From an uncultured Pelagibacteraceae bacterium (GTDB taxonomy: Bacteria; Pseudomonadota; Alphaproteobacteria; Pelagibacterales; Pelagibacteraceae): a stretch of DNA of 33,374 bases. Below the pieces are notes generated by a model. The model was not told the origin of the DNA, did no database searches, and was given only the letters and a program-made list of their open reading frames with translations. The position numbers and the translations under genes are program-made. The stretch lies in NCBI GenBank assembly GCA_902612235.1, contig CACMCJ010000010.1:1-33374 (forward strand), written 5' to 3'. Each line of letters begins with the position of its first letter. The stretch's first letter is position 1. Shown in pieces: positions 26,240-33,374 of the stretch.

Positions 26240-26913
26240 ATTCTACAGTTATTGTTTTTCCTGGTTCAAATTGCGATAGAGATATAGCTGTTGCTTTAGA
26301 GAAGATGCAGTTTAAAAATAAGATGATTTGGCACAAAGAAACTAAGCTACCAAAATCCGACTTAATAGTGATACCAGGAGGTTTTTCTTACGGTGATTAT
26401 TTAAGATCTGGGGCTATAGCTGGCAAGTCTTTAATTATAAATGAAGTAATTAAAGTGGCTAACCAAGGTTGTTTAGTTCTAGGTATATGTAATGGTTTTC
26501 AAATACTTACAGAAACAGGATTGTTAAAGGGAGTGCTTCTGAGAAATAAAAACCTTAAATTCATAAATAAAGATGTAAATATTAAAGTAATCGATAATAA
26601 TAATAAATTTTTAAAAAAATATAAAAACAATCAAATTTTAAAAATCAACATTGCTCATAATGAAGGTAATTTTTTTACAAACAAAGATCATTTAAAAGAG
26701 CTTAATGAAAAAAAGTTAATTGCATTTAAGTATTGTGATGAAAATGGTGAAATAAATGAGGACTCAAATCCTAATGGTTCAATCGATAATATCGCGGGAA
26801 TTTTTAACTCAAAAAAAAATATACTAGGAATGATGCCTCATCCGGAAAGGATGATAGATAATTTAGTTTCAAATACTGATGGCACAAATTTATTTTCAAG
26901 TTTGCTTAATTAA
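26236..26913 (+). CDS. purQ: FGAM synthase glutaminase subunit PurQ
   Basis: A 225-residue class I glutamine amidotransferase. The catalytic triad is visible: Cys85 in LGICNGFQIL, and His202 and Glu204 in MMPHPERM. The N-terminus VIVFPGSNCDRD and the PGGFSYGDYLRSGAIA stretch are specific to PurQ rather than to GuaA or CarA. It releases ammonia from glutamine and channels it to PurL. It overlaps purS by 4 nt and precedes purL by 3 nt, so the three subunits are encoded together. Confidence 0.97.
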   Translation: MNSTVIVFPGSNCDRDIAVALEKMQFKNKMIWHKETKLPKSDLIVIPGGFSYGDYLRSGAIAGKSLIINEVIKVANQGCLVLGICNGFQILTETGLLKGVLLRNKNLKFINKDVNIKVIDNNNKFLKKYKNNQILKINIAHNEGNFFTNKDHLKELNEKKLIAFKYCDENGEINEDSNPNGSIDNIAGIFNSKKNILGMMPHPERMIDNLVSNTDGTNLFSSLLN

Positions 26914-26916
26914 ATT

Positions 26917-29097
26917 ATGGAAATTAATGAAAAGTTAGTAAAAAAACATGGTTTAAGTTTAGAAGAATACTCCAGTATCAAAAGACTTCTAGGAAGAGAT
27001 CCAAATTTTTTAGAGCTTGGTATTTTTTCAGCGATGTGGAATGAACATTGCTCATATAAATCTTCAAGAAAACATCTCAAAATTTTACCGACAAAAGGAA
27101 AACAAGTAATACAGGGGCCTGGCGAAAATGCAGGAGTAATCGATATTGGTGACAATGATGCGATTATTTTTAAAATTGAAAGTCATAACCATCCCTCATA
27201 CATAGAACCTTACCAGGGTGCAGCAACTGGGGTAGGAGGAATTTTAAGAGACGTCTTTACGATGGGTGCCAGACCAATTGCACTTCTAAACTCTATACAT
27301 TTTGGATCTCCTAAACATTTTAAAACAAAAAGTTTATTAAATGGTGTTGTCTCAGGAATAGGCGGTTATGGAAATTGTATTGGTATTCCTACAGTGGCAG
27401 GTGAAACAAAATTTAATAGTACTTATAATGAAAATATTTTAGTAAATGCAATGGCGGTAGGTCATGCCAAAAAAGATAAAATTTTTTATTCAAAGGCCAA
27501 AGGAATAAATAAGTCTGTTGTCTATGTAGGATCTAAAACCGGTCGTGACGGAATACATGGTGCTTCAATGGCTTCTGCAGAATTTGATGAAAACTCGGAA
27601 GATAAAAAACCAACAGTTCAAGTTGGAGATCCTTTTACAGAAAAATTATTAATGGAAGCATGCTTGGAATTAATGAAAGATAATTCAGTTATATCTATTC
27701 AAGATATGGGTGCTGCTGGATTAACATCTTCAAGTGTTGAGATGGCCTCTAAAGGTGAATTGGGAATAGAACTGAATTTAGATAAAGTTCCATGTAGAGA
27801 AGATAATATGAGTCCATATGAAATGATGTTGTCTGAAAGTCAGGAGAGAATGCTCATAATATTAGAAGATGGAAAAGAAAATCATGCAAGAAAGATTTTT
27901 GAAAAGTGGGACATTGATTTCGTTATTATTGGGAAAACTACAAAGGATAATAACTTACTCCTAAGGTATAAAAATGAGATAGTAGGAAAAATTCCTATTG
28001 AAGCTTTGGCTTCAAAGGCACCAATTTATGATAGAAAATGGACTAAGAAAAAATTACCAAAAAAAAAAATTAATTCTAAAAAATTAAATAAGTTGAACTT
28101 AAAAGATGCAATGATAAAAATTTTATCCTCGCCTAATCATTCAAACAAAAGTTGGATTACTGACCAATATGACCAAATGGTAATGTGTGATACTATACAG
28201 AAATCTGGATCAAATGCTGCAATTATAAGAGTCCATGGTAAAGAAAAAGCAATAGCAGTTAGTGTAGACTCATCAGCTAATTATTGTAAGGCTCATCCAT
28301 TAACAGGTGGGAAGCAAATAGTGTGTGAAAATTGGAGAAATTTAATTTCAGTTGGTTCTAAACCGCTAGCTATTACGAATTGTTTAAATTTTGGAAATCC
28401 AGAAAATCCTGAAATAATGGGAGAGTTCGCTGAGTGTTTAATTGGAATAAAAGAGTCCTGTGAATTTCTTAATTACCCAGTAGTTTCGGGAAATGTTTCT
28501 TTTTATAACGGGACAAATAATAAAAACATTTGGCCAACTCCGGTAATTGGTGGAGTAGGACTCATTGATAAATTAACAAAACCAATGAATCATTTATTTA
28601 AAAAGGATAATAGTACAATCATAATTGTAGGCAAAACTTTTGGACATTTAGAACAAAGTGTTTTTTTAGAGGAAATTTACTCAGACTTAGATGGCCAACC
28701 ACCTGAAATTAATCTAAATAATGAGAAAAATAACGGGGAAATTGTCTTAGATATTATAAAAAACAATTTAGTATATGCTGTTCATGATATATCACAGGGT
28801 GGCTTATTAGTAGCATTGGCAGAAATGTGTATAGGTAGTAAATTAGGAGCCAATATAAGAAAACCAAAAAAATTAGGAAATATATTTGAGTACTTTTTTG
28901 GTGAGGATCAAAGTAGATATATTTTAGAAGTAGATAAAAAAAATTTAACAAAGGTAGAAAAGTTATTAGAAAATAATAACATTTTTTACGAAGATATTGG
29001 TTATACGCAAAGAGAGAAACTGGAAATAGAAAAAGAAATGACTGTAGACATAAAAGATCTATGCGAAATAAATAATCAATGGTATAAAAATTACTAA
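26917..29097 (+). CDS. purL: FGAM synthase large subunit PurL (small-type)
   Basis: A 726-residue ATP-grasp-unrelated, PurM-like synthetase. Its length marks it as the 'small PurL' that needs PurS and PurQ, both encoded just upstream, rather than the roughly 1300-residue fused enzyme. Motifs: [36 protein letters not shown], the conserved [23 protein letters not shown] and a C-terminal [10 protein letters not shown] stretch. It converts FGAR to FGAM using ATP and ammonia. Its last stop base is also the first base of the bolA start (TAATG). Confidence 0.98.
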   Translation: MEINEKLVKKHGLSLEEYSSIKRLLGRDPNFLELGIFSAMWNEHCSYKSSRKHLKILPTKGKQVIQGPGENAGVIDIGDNDAIIFKIESHNHPSYIEPYQGAATGVGGILRDVFTMGARPIALLNSIHFGSPKHFKTKSLLNGVVSGIGGYGNCIGIPTVAGETKFNSTYNENILVNAMAVGHAKKDKIFYSKAKGINKSVVYVGSKTGRDGIHGASMASAEFDENSEDKKPTVQVGDPFTEKLLMEACLELMKDNSVISIQDMGAAGLTSSSVEMASKGELGIELNLDKVPCREDNMSPYEMMLSESQERMLIILEDGKENHARKIFEKWDIDFVIIGKTTKDNNLLLRYKNEIVGKIPIEALASKAPIYDRKWTKKKLPKKKINSKKLNKLNLKDAMIKILSSPNHSNKSWITDQYDQMVMCDTIQKSGSNAAIIRVHGKEKAIAVSVDSSANYCKAHPLTGGKQIVCENWRNLISVGSKPLAITNCLNFGNPENPEIMGEFAECLIGIKESCEFLNYPVVSGNVSFYNGTNNKNIWPTPVIGGVGLIDKLTKPMNHLFKKDNSTIIIVGKTFGHLEQSVFLEEIYSDLDGQPPEINLNNEKNNGEIVLDIIKNNLVYAVHDISQGGLLVALAEMCIGSKLGANIRKPKKLGNIFEYFFGEDQSRYILEVDKKNLTKVEKLLENNNIFYEDIGYTQREKLEIEKEMTVDIKDLCEINNQWYKNY

Positions 29098-29327
29098 TGG
29101 CTTTACCAAAAGAAGAGATCAAAAAACTTATTTTGTCATCAATACCAGACGCAGTGATTGATATAAAAGATCTTATGGGTGACAATAATCATTACTCTGC
29201 TAATATAAAATCTAAAATGTTTAATGGTTTAAGTAAAATTGATCAGCACAAATTAGTTTACAAAGCTCTTAAAGGCAAAATGGGAAATGAATTACATGCA
29301 CTTTCTTTAAATACGGAGGTTAAATAA
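29097..29327 (+). CDS. bolA: BolA family protein
   Basis: A 76-residue BolA/IbaG-type protein with the conserved helix-turn-helix-like KMFNGLSKIDQHKLVYKALKGKMGNELHALSLNT segment, including the family histidine. BolA proteins pair with monothiol CGFS glutaredoxins to bind a [2Fe-2S] cluster and take part in iron sensing and Fe-S delivery. The partner grxD starts at the last base of the bolA stop, which supports joint action. Coupling to purL is conserved among alphaproteobacteria. Which BolA subgroup it belongs to (BolA1 or the YrbA/IbaG group) cannot be fixed by eye. Confidence 0.93.
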   Translation: MALPKEEIKKLILSSIPDAVIDIKDLMGDNNHYSANIKSKMFNGLSKIDQHKLVYKALKGKMGNELHALSLNTEVK

Positions 29328-29644
29328 TGGAGATAAAAGAAAAAATACAAAAATTAATAAATGAAAATAATATTTGTCTATTTATGAAAGGGACTCCCGA
29401 CGCACCTCAATGCGGTTTTTCAATGGCAGTTTCTAATGTCCTTAAACATCTGAAAGTAAATTTTAATTCTATTAATGTTTTAGAAGATGAAAAAATGAGA
29501 CAAGGTATAAAAGATTTTAGTGATTGGCCAACTATACCTCAACTATATATTAAAGGTAATTTTATTGGTGGTTGCGATATTGTAAAAGAAATGTTTGAAA
29601 ATGGTGAATTAAAAACACTTCTAGAGAAAAAAAAATTAATTTAA
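29327..29644 (+). CDS. grxD: Monothiol glutaredoxin (Grx4/CGFS type)
   Basis: A 105-residue glutaredoxin with the single-cysteine motif CGFS at residues 29-32 (MKGTPDAPQCGFSMAV), the cis-proline WPTIPQLYI, and the glutathione-binding GGCDIVKEMF. These proteins carry and transfer [2Fe-2S] clusters with glutathione and BolA. It is the last gene of the plus-strand operon, translationally coupled to bolA (shared base TAATG). Its TAA shares the tetranucleotide TTAA with the stop of the convergent methyltransferase gene. The MEIKEKIQKLI start fits the family. Confidence 0.96.
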   Translation: MEIKEKIQKLINENNICLFMKGTPDAPQCGFSMAVSNVLKHLKVNFNSINVLEDEKMRQGIKDFSDWPTIPQLYIKGNFIGGCDIVKEMFENGELKTLLEKKKLI

Positions 29645-30384
29645 ATTTTCTTGATAAAGCATATATCTGAGTCCTCTAGGTTTCCCCTATAGATTTTAAT
29701 TTCACGTATATTTTTATGTAAATATATTTGGTCTTCTTCTGCAAAAATATTAGATGGGAAAAACTTTTTCTTTATAAGATTTTGTAAAAATTCATCAACC
29801 AAGATGTGCTTTATATCTCTATTGTAGTTATAATAATTTGGATGCTTGTAATCTTCAATTACATAAATTCCACCTTTATTTAAGAAGCTAAAAAATTTTT
29901 TTATATTAAATAAAATATCACTTAAATTATGCGAACCATCATCGATAATTATATCGAAAAAGTTAGAATTAGACTTAATGCTGATTTCGTTTAATAACTT
30001 GTTAATTTTTTTTTCATTTTTTATATCTACACCAAAAACATGAATATTTTTTGAATAATAAATAAAATTAGAAATATTTATGTCAAAACAATAAACATTT
30101 GAATTTAAAAAATATTTGGAAAAAGCAGCCGCAGATGCTCCAGCGTAAGATCCTATTTCTAATATTTTTATATTTTGTTGTTTAAGGTGATTAAATTCTT
30201 TAGTATAAAAATCTGCAAAGCCATGACCTTTTGAATTCTTAATTCTAAATTCATTTGCTTTATCACTTCCATAATGGTGAAATAATTTATCTAAAGTTTT
30301 TTGGTTAAGTGTTTCCTGGTCGATATTTATTTTTTTCTTTAATTGATAAAGAAGTTTTCTCTTAAATAAACTGAAGAAATTCAA
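29641..30384 (-). CDS. Class I SAM-dependent methyltransferase, possibly a sugar O-methyltransferase
   Basis: A 247-residue protein with SAM motif I ILEIGSYAGAS (residues 74-84), an acidic motif II position CFDI (D101) and IIIDDGSHN at 146-153. The opening LDKLFHHYGSDKA...GHGFADFY and the DDGSH motif resemble metal-dependent sugar O-methyltransferases of the MycE/TylF-like group, so glycan methylation is a reasonable guess, not proven. No methionine occurs in the protein, so the start must be a non-ATG codon; TTG at 30384 immediately follows the rpsD stop and is in the same frame. No Shine-Dalgarno sequence precedes it. It separates grxD from rpsD, neighbours in related genomes, which suggests insertion of an accessory gene. 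Its end overlaps grxD by 4 nt. Confidence 0.82.
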   Translation of the reverse strand: MNFFSLFKRKLLYQLKKKINIDQETLNQKTLDKLFHHYGSDKANEFRIKNSKGHGFADFYTKEFNHLKQQNIKILEIGSYAGASAAAFSKYFLNSNVYCFDINISNFIYYSKNIHVFGVDIKNEKKINKLLNEISIKSNSNFFDIIIDDGSHNLSDILFNIKKFFSFLNKGGIYVIEDYKHPNYYNYNRDIKHILVDEFLQNLIKKKFFPSNIFAEEDQIYLHKNIREIKIYRGNLEDSDICFIKKI

Positions 30385-31002
30385 TTATCTAGAATAATAT
30401 TCAATTACAAGGTTTGGTTCCATGATAACAGGGTATGGAACTTCTGAAAATTTTGGCACACGTACCAATTTTGCTGTTTTTTTCTCATTATCTAATTGAA
30501 TGTATTCTGGTACATCTCTTTCTTTGCTTTGTAGGGCATTATCTATGAATGTTAATTTTTTTGATTTGTCCCTGACTTCAATTAAATCTGTATCTTTTAC
30601 AAGATAACTTGAAATATTAACTCTTTTTTTATTTACCTTAATGTGACCGTGATTAATCATCTGTCTAGCAGAAAACACGGTTGTTGCAAACTTTGCTCTG
30701 TAAATAACTGTATCTAGTCGGCTTTCAAGTAAAGCAATTAAGTTTTCTGTAGTATCGCCTCTTTTTGCAAGTGCTTTCCTATAAATATTTCGAAATTGTC
30801 TTTCATTAATATTGCCATAATAAGATTTAAGTTTTTGTTTGGCTTGCAATTGGATGCCAAAATCAGTTGGTTTACCCTTTTTATTCTGACCATGTTGGCC
30901 TGGAGGATAAGCTCTAGAGTTAAAAGGGCTTTTTGGTCTGCCCCATAGATTAGATTTTAGTCTTCTATCTACTTTGTGTTTTGATTTAATTCTTTTTGTC
31001 AT
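30385..31002 (-). CDS. rpsD: 30S ribosomal protein S4
   Basis: A 205-residue S4. The N-terminus ([21 protein letters not shown]) lacks the zinc-binding cysteines, so it is the zinc-free form. PYPPGQHG-type residues (AYPPGQHGQ), [13 protein letters not shown] and the S4 RNA-binding domain ([15 protein letters not shown], then [13 protein letters not shown]) follow. S4 initiates 30S assembly and takes part in mRNA helicase activity and antitermination. It is not in the alpha operon here but between trmJ (37-nt gap) and a methyltransferase, as often seen in alphaproteobacteria. Its TAA is directly followed, in frame, by the TTG start of the next gene. Confidence 0.98.
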   Translation of the reverse strand: MTKRIKSKHKVDRRLKSNLWGRPKSPFNSRAYPPGQHGQNKKGKPTDFGIQLQAKQKLKSYYGNINERQFRNIYRKALAKRGDTTENLIALLESRLDTVIYRAKFATTVFSARQMINHGHIKVNKKRVNISSYLVKDTDLIEVRDKSKKLTFIDNALQSKERDVPEYIQLDNEKKTAKLVRVPKFSEVPYPVIMEPNLVIEYYSR

Positions 31003-31039
31003 TATTTGAAAGGGGTTTACTAGGTTTAGGGGGTGAATG

Positions 31040-31768
31040 TCAATTATGCTTTTTTTTATTTTTAGCTAAAGACCCAATTAAACTCGCTAAAATCCTCAAT
31101 TCTTTGTCATTGGCCTCCATCCTATAAAATAAATTGTTAATATTTGTGATCATTGAATTTTTCTTCTCTGGAGGTTTGAAAAAATTTTTTTTTTCTAAAT
31201 AAAAATGCAAAAGTTTTAAAACTGATGTCAATTTTCCCTTTTTACCAATTTTTTTTGTGAAAGATGATTGGTTAAGTGGTTTTAATTTCTTTAATTTAAA
31301 TATTTCATAACAAACTATTGATACAGAGTGGGAAAGATTTAATGATTTAAACTTTGAAGATGAGGGTATTTGAACAAGATAATTTGAAAATGAAAGATCA
31401 TAATTTGATAATCCAGATGCTTCAGGACCAAACATTAGTCCAATTTTTTTATTTTTTATCTTTTTAATTAATTTTAAAAATTCTGACATACTAATATGTT
31501 TTTTATTCACATCTCTTTTTCTGCCTGTAAAAGAAAAAATTATATCAAATTTATCTATTACTGCGGTAGTACTATTTAAAACTTTAGTTCTTTTTAAAAT
31601 ATCATATGCCTCAACTGAAGTAGCCTTTGCTTTAACATTAGGCCATCCATCTCGTGGAGAAGTTATTAAAAGATCTTTTAATTCAAAGTTTTTTAAAATT
31701 CTTGCTGATGCACCGATATTCTCACCAAGTTGAGGTTTTATTAAAATAACACCAAACTTATTTTTCAT
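31040..31768 (-). CDS. trmJ: SpoU-family tRNA 2'-O-methyltransferase, TrmJ-like
   Basis: A 242-residue SPOUT methyltransferase with motif 1 [18 protein letters not shown] (residues 11-28), SPRDGWPN at 37-44, motif 2 [12 protein letters not shown] and motif 3 [14 protein letters not shown]. The 'PRDGWP' stretch and the C-terminal extension after the catalytic domain are typical of TrmJ, which 2'-O-methylates tRNA position 32. The start was placed at [13 protein letters not shown] because the motif begins within 10 residues in the family; an upstream start at 31819 would lie inside cimA and add an unrelated segment. It overlaps the cimA end by 11 nt. A lysine-rich tail closes the protein. Target base specificity is inferred. 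Confidence 0.87.
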   Translation of the reverse strand: MKNKFGVILIKPQLGENIGASARILKNFELKDLLITSPRDGWPNVKAKATSVEAYDILKRTKVLNSTTAVIDKFDIIFSFTGRKRDVNKKHISMSEFLKLIKKIKNKKIGLMFGPEASGLSNYDLSFSNYLVQIPSSSKFKSLNLSHSVSIVCYEIFKLKKLKPLNQSSFTKKIGKKGKLTSVLKLLHFYLEKKNFFKPPEKKNSMITNINNLFYRMEANDKELRILASLIGSLAKNKKKHN

Positions 31769-33362
31769 GAATATTTGCAGGAGCCTTTTCTTTAAATAGT
31801 TTATATTCCAAACTATCAATTAAGGCCTTAAAGGATGCTTCAATAATATTCTGGGAAACACCTATCGTAAACCAGCTCTTACCAGTCTTATCTGTGCTTT
31901 CTATAGAGACTCTTGTTGTTGCACCGGTGCCAGTATTTAAAATTCTTACTTTGTAGTCTAAAAGCTTAAGATCAGAAAAATATTTGTAGTATTTTTCAAC
32001 CTTTTTAAAATTTGATCTAATTGCATTATCCAGTGCATTCACAGGTCCATTTCCTTCACCCTGACAATGGATTTCCTTACCATCAATTATAAAAGTAACC
32101 TCTGCAGTTGTTTTTAATTCATTATCTTTTTTTACATTCACATTATAGTTTTTAACTTTCAAATATTCTGGGAGTTTACCTAATAATTTGTTTGCCAAAA
32201 GTTCAAAAGATGCATCAGCACCATCGTACGAGTATCCAGTAAATTCTCTTTCTTTAACTTCATTTAAAATTTTTTGAACATTGGTGTCTTTTGAATCAAT
32301 TTTTATTCCATAATTTTCAAGTCTGGATATTATATTTGATCTTCCTGCTTGATTTGAAACAATAATATTTCTATGATTACCAACTTCTTTTGGATCTATA
32401 TGTTCGTAGGTTTTTGGATCTTTTTTAACTGCAGAAACATGTAATCCTCCTTTATGAGAAAACGCGGATCCACCAACATAAGCCATGCTTTTGTTTGGTT
32501 TTTTATTAAGAACTTCATCTAAAAACCTAGAACATTCAGTTAATGATGAAAGTTTCTTTTTGTTTATATTTAAATCAAATTTGTCACTAAAAGTTTTTTT
32601 TAAAAAAAGTGTTGGAATAATAGACATTAGATTTGCGTTTCCACATCTTTCTCCTAAACCATTAATAGTTCCTTGTATTTGTCTAGCTCCTGCTAATACA
32701 GCCGTTAATGAGTTGCTTACAGCATTTTCTGTATCGTTATGAGCATGAATACCTAAATTTTTTCCTGGTATTACTTTGGTAACACTATTAATTATTTCTC
32801 CAACCTCATTCGGTAAGGTTCCGCCATTTGTATCACATAAGACTACCCATCTAGCTCCCTCATCATAAGCTTGTTTTAAACAATCAAGTGCATAATTAGG
32901 ATTATTTTTATATCCGTCAAAGAAATGTTCAGCATCAAAAAGAAATTCTTTATTATTTTTTACAAAATGCTTAGCTGTTTCTTTAATGTTTTTCAAATTA
33001 TCCTCGTTTTTTATACCTAAAGCAGTTTTAACGTGAAAATCCCAAGTTTTTCCAACAACGCAAACTGTTTTACAATCAGCGTTCATTAAAGGAGATAAAT
33101 TTGGATCATTATCTGCACTAACTCCATTCTTCTTTGTCATCCCAAAAGCTGTAAATTTTGAGTTTCCAAGATTAGGGGATTTATCAAAAAATTCGTTATC
33201 CACAGGATTTGCACCTGGCCAACCACCTTCTATGTAATCTACTCCAATATTAGATAGAATTTTTGCAATCTTATTCTTATCTTCAACTGAAAAATCGACT
33301 CCTTCAGTCTGTGCACCATCTCTTAAAGTCGTATCAAAAATGTATATTTTTTCTTTGTTCAT
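31758..33362 (-). CDS. cimA: (R)-citramalate synthase
   Basis: A 534-residue member of the LeuA/HMGL-like family. The TIM barrel opens with FDTTLRDGAQTEGV (catalytic R and metal-binding D in residues 10-16), has HAHND at 206-210 and NGLGERCGN at 234-242. A linker with GGSAFSHKGGLHVSA follows, and then a C-terminal regulatory domain (about 405-525, with TGTGATTRVSIES). The length and 'DGAQTEG' (not 'DGEQ') favour citramalate synthase over isopropylmalate or homocitrate synthase. It condenses pyruvate and acetyl-CoA to citramalate, a threonine-independent entry to isoleucine; the C-domain usually senses isoleucine. The ATG is 12 nt from the window end, so its promoter is not visible. Confidence 0.9.
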   Translation of the reverse strand: MNKEKIYIFDTTLRDGAQTEGVDFSVEDKNKIAKILSNIGVDYIEGGWPGANPVDNEFFDKSPNLGNSKFTAFGMTKKNGVSADNDPNLSPLMNADCKTVCVVGKTWDFHVKTALGIKNEDNLKNIKETAKHFVKNNKEFLFDAEHFFDGYKNNPNYALDCLKQAYDEGARWVVLCDTNGGTLPNEVGEIINSVTKVIPGKNLGIHAHNDTENAVSNSLTAVLAGARQIQGTINGLGERCGNANLMSIIPTLFLKKTFSDKFDLNINKKKLSSLTECSRFLDEVLNKKPNKSMAYVGGSAFSHKGGLHVSAVKKDPKTYEHIDPKEVGNHRNIIVSNQAGRSNIISRLENYGIKIDSKDTNVQKILNEVKEREFTGYSYDGADASFELLANKLLGKLPEYLKVKNYNVNVKKDNELKTTAEVTFIIDGKEIHCQGEGNGPVNALDNAIRSNFKKVEKYYKYFSDLKLLDYKVRILNTGTGATTRVSIESTDKTGKSWFTIGVSQNIIEASFKALIDSLEYKLFKEKAPANIHEK

Positions 33363-33374
33363 TTATAGTTCCAA

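Noticed and set aside
28754-29185. Minus-strand open frame opposite the end of purL, rich in hydrophobic residues
   Set aside because: The hydrophobic look is the complement of lysine/asparagine-rich AT codons in purL and bolA; no start signal or family match.
31003-31039. G/C-rich patches (CCCCC, CCCC) in the trmJ-rpsD spacer as a regulatory hairpin or S4 site
   Set aside because: The C-runs have no complementary G-run nearby, so no stem forms; only 37 nt are available.
1-33374. CRISPR arrays, insertion sequences, phage genes, toxin-antitoxin pairs or rRNA
   Set aside because: No regularly spaced repeats, transposase or integrase motifs, phage proteins or rRNA segments were seen on either strand.

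Overview
The window is a dense, AT-rich bacterial chromosome segment, and its gene content and order point to a streamlined alphaproteobacterium, most likely of the SAR11/Pelagibacterales type (inference). The supporting signs are very low GC in coding and spacer DNA, gene spacings mostly of 0-15 nt, one tuf gene, and alphaproteobacterial gene neighbourhoods (sfsA-map, purC-purS-purQ-purL-bolA-grxD, rpoB-rpoC-rpsL). A complete-looking stretch of de novo purine genes argues against the Rickettsiales, which are also AT-rich.

Region 1 (1-17,000, minus strand) is the translation/transcription supercluster. Read in transcription order from about 16,970 downwards it runs: promoter, tRNA-Tyr, tRNA-Gly, tuf, tRNA-Trp, secE, nusG, rplK, rplA, rplJ, rplL, rpoB, rpoC, then a 150-nt gap with a second promoter, rpsL, rpsG, fusA, rpsJ, rplC and rplD (cut by the window edge). 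The str and S10 operons are joined directly with no tuf copy between fusA and rpsJ. The usual spaces for ribosomal-protein autoregulatory leaders are gone.

Region 2 (17,000-18,800) has rlmB and tRNA-Thr on the plus strand, facing tRNA-Leu and nadK on the minus strand. nadK sits between the two tRNAs. Its start codon is only 7 nt after the tRNA-Leu CCA end.

Region 3 (18,860-21,666) looks accessory: a 617-residue multi-pass membrane protein that may be a GT-C type glycosyltransferase, translationally coupled to a GT9 (heptosyltransferase-like) glycosyltransferase. Both probably act on surface glycans.

Region 4 (21,663-29,644) has a CinA-N-type molybdopterin-binding-domain gene on the minus strand. 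Divergent from it is a tightly packed plus-strand operon sfsA-map-purB-purC-purS-purQ-purL-bolA-grxD. This operon encodes the three-part FGAM synthase (PurSQL), SAICAR synthase, adenylosuccinate lyase, and the BolA/monothiol-glutaredoxin iron-sulfur pair.

Region 5 (29,641-33,374, minus strand) reads cimA, trmJ, rpsD and then a class I methyltransferase. The methyltransferase appears to start at TTG directly after, and in frame with, the rpsD stop codon.

I found no CRISPR array, insertion sequence, phage gene, rRNA gene or convincing Rho-independent terminator, and no clearly novel multi-gene system. The most interesting points are compact-genome architectures: tRNAs abutting start codons, loss of autoregulatory leaders, convergent genes sharing TTAA, and two probable envelope-glycan cargo sites inside conserved core gene order. 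Every spacer longer than 90 nt is described in the feature list. No gene-free stretch exceeds 300 nt once the tRNAs are counted.
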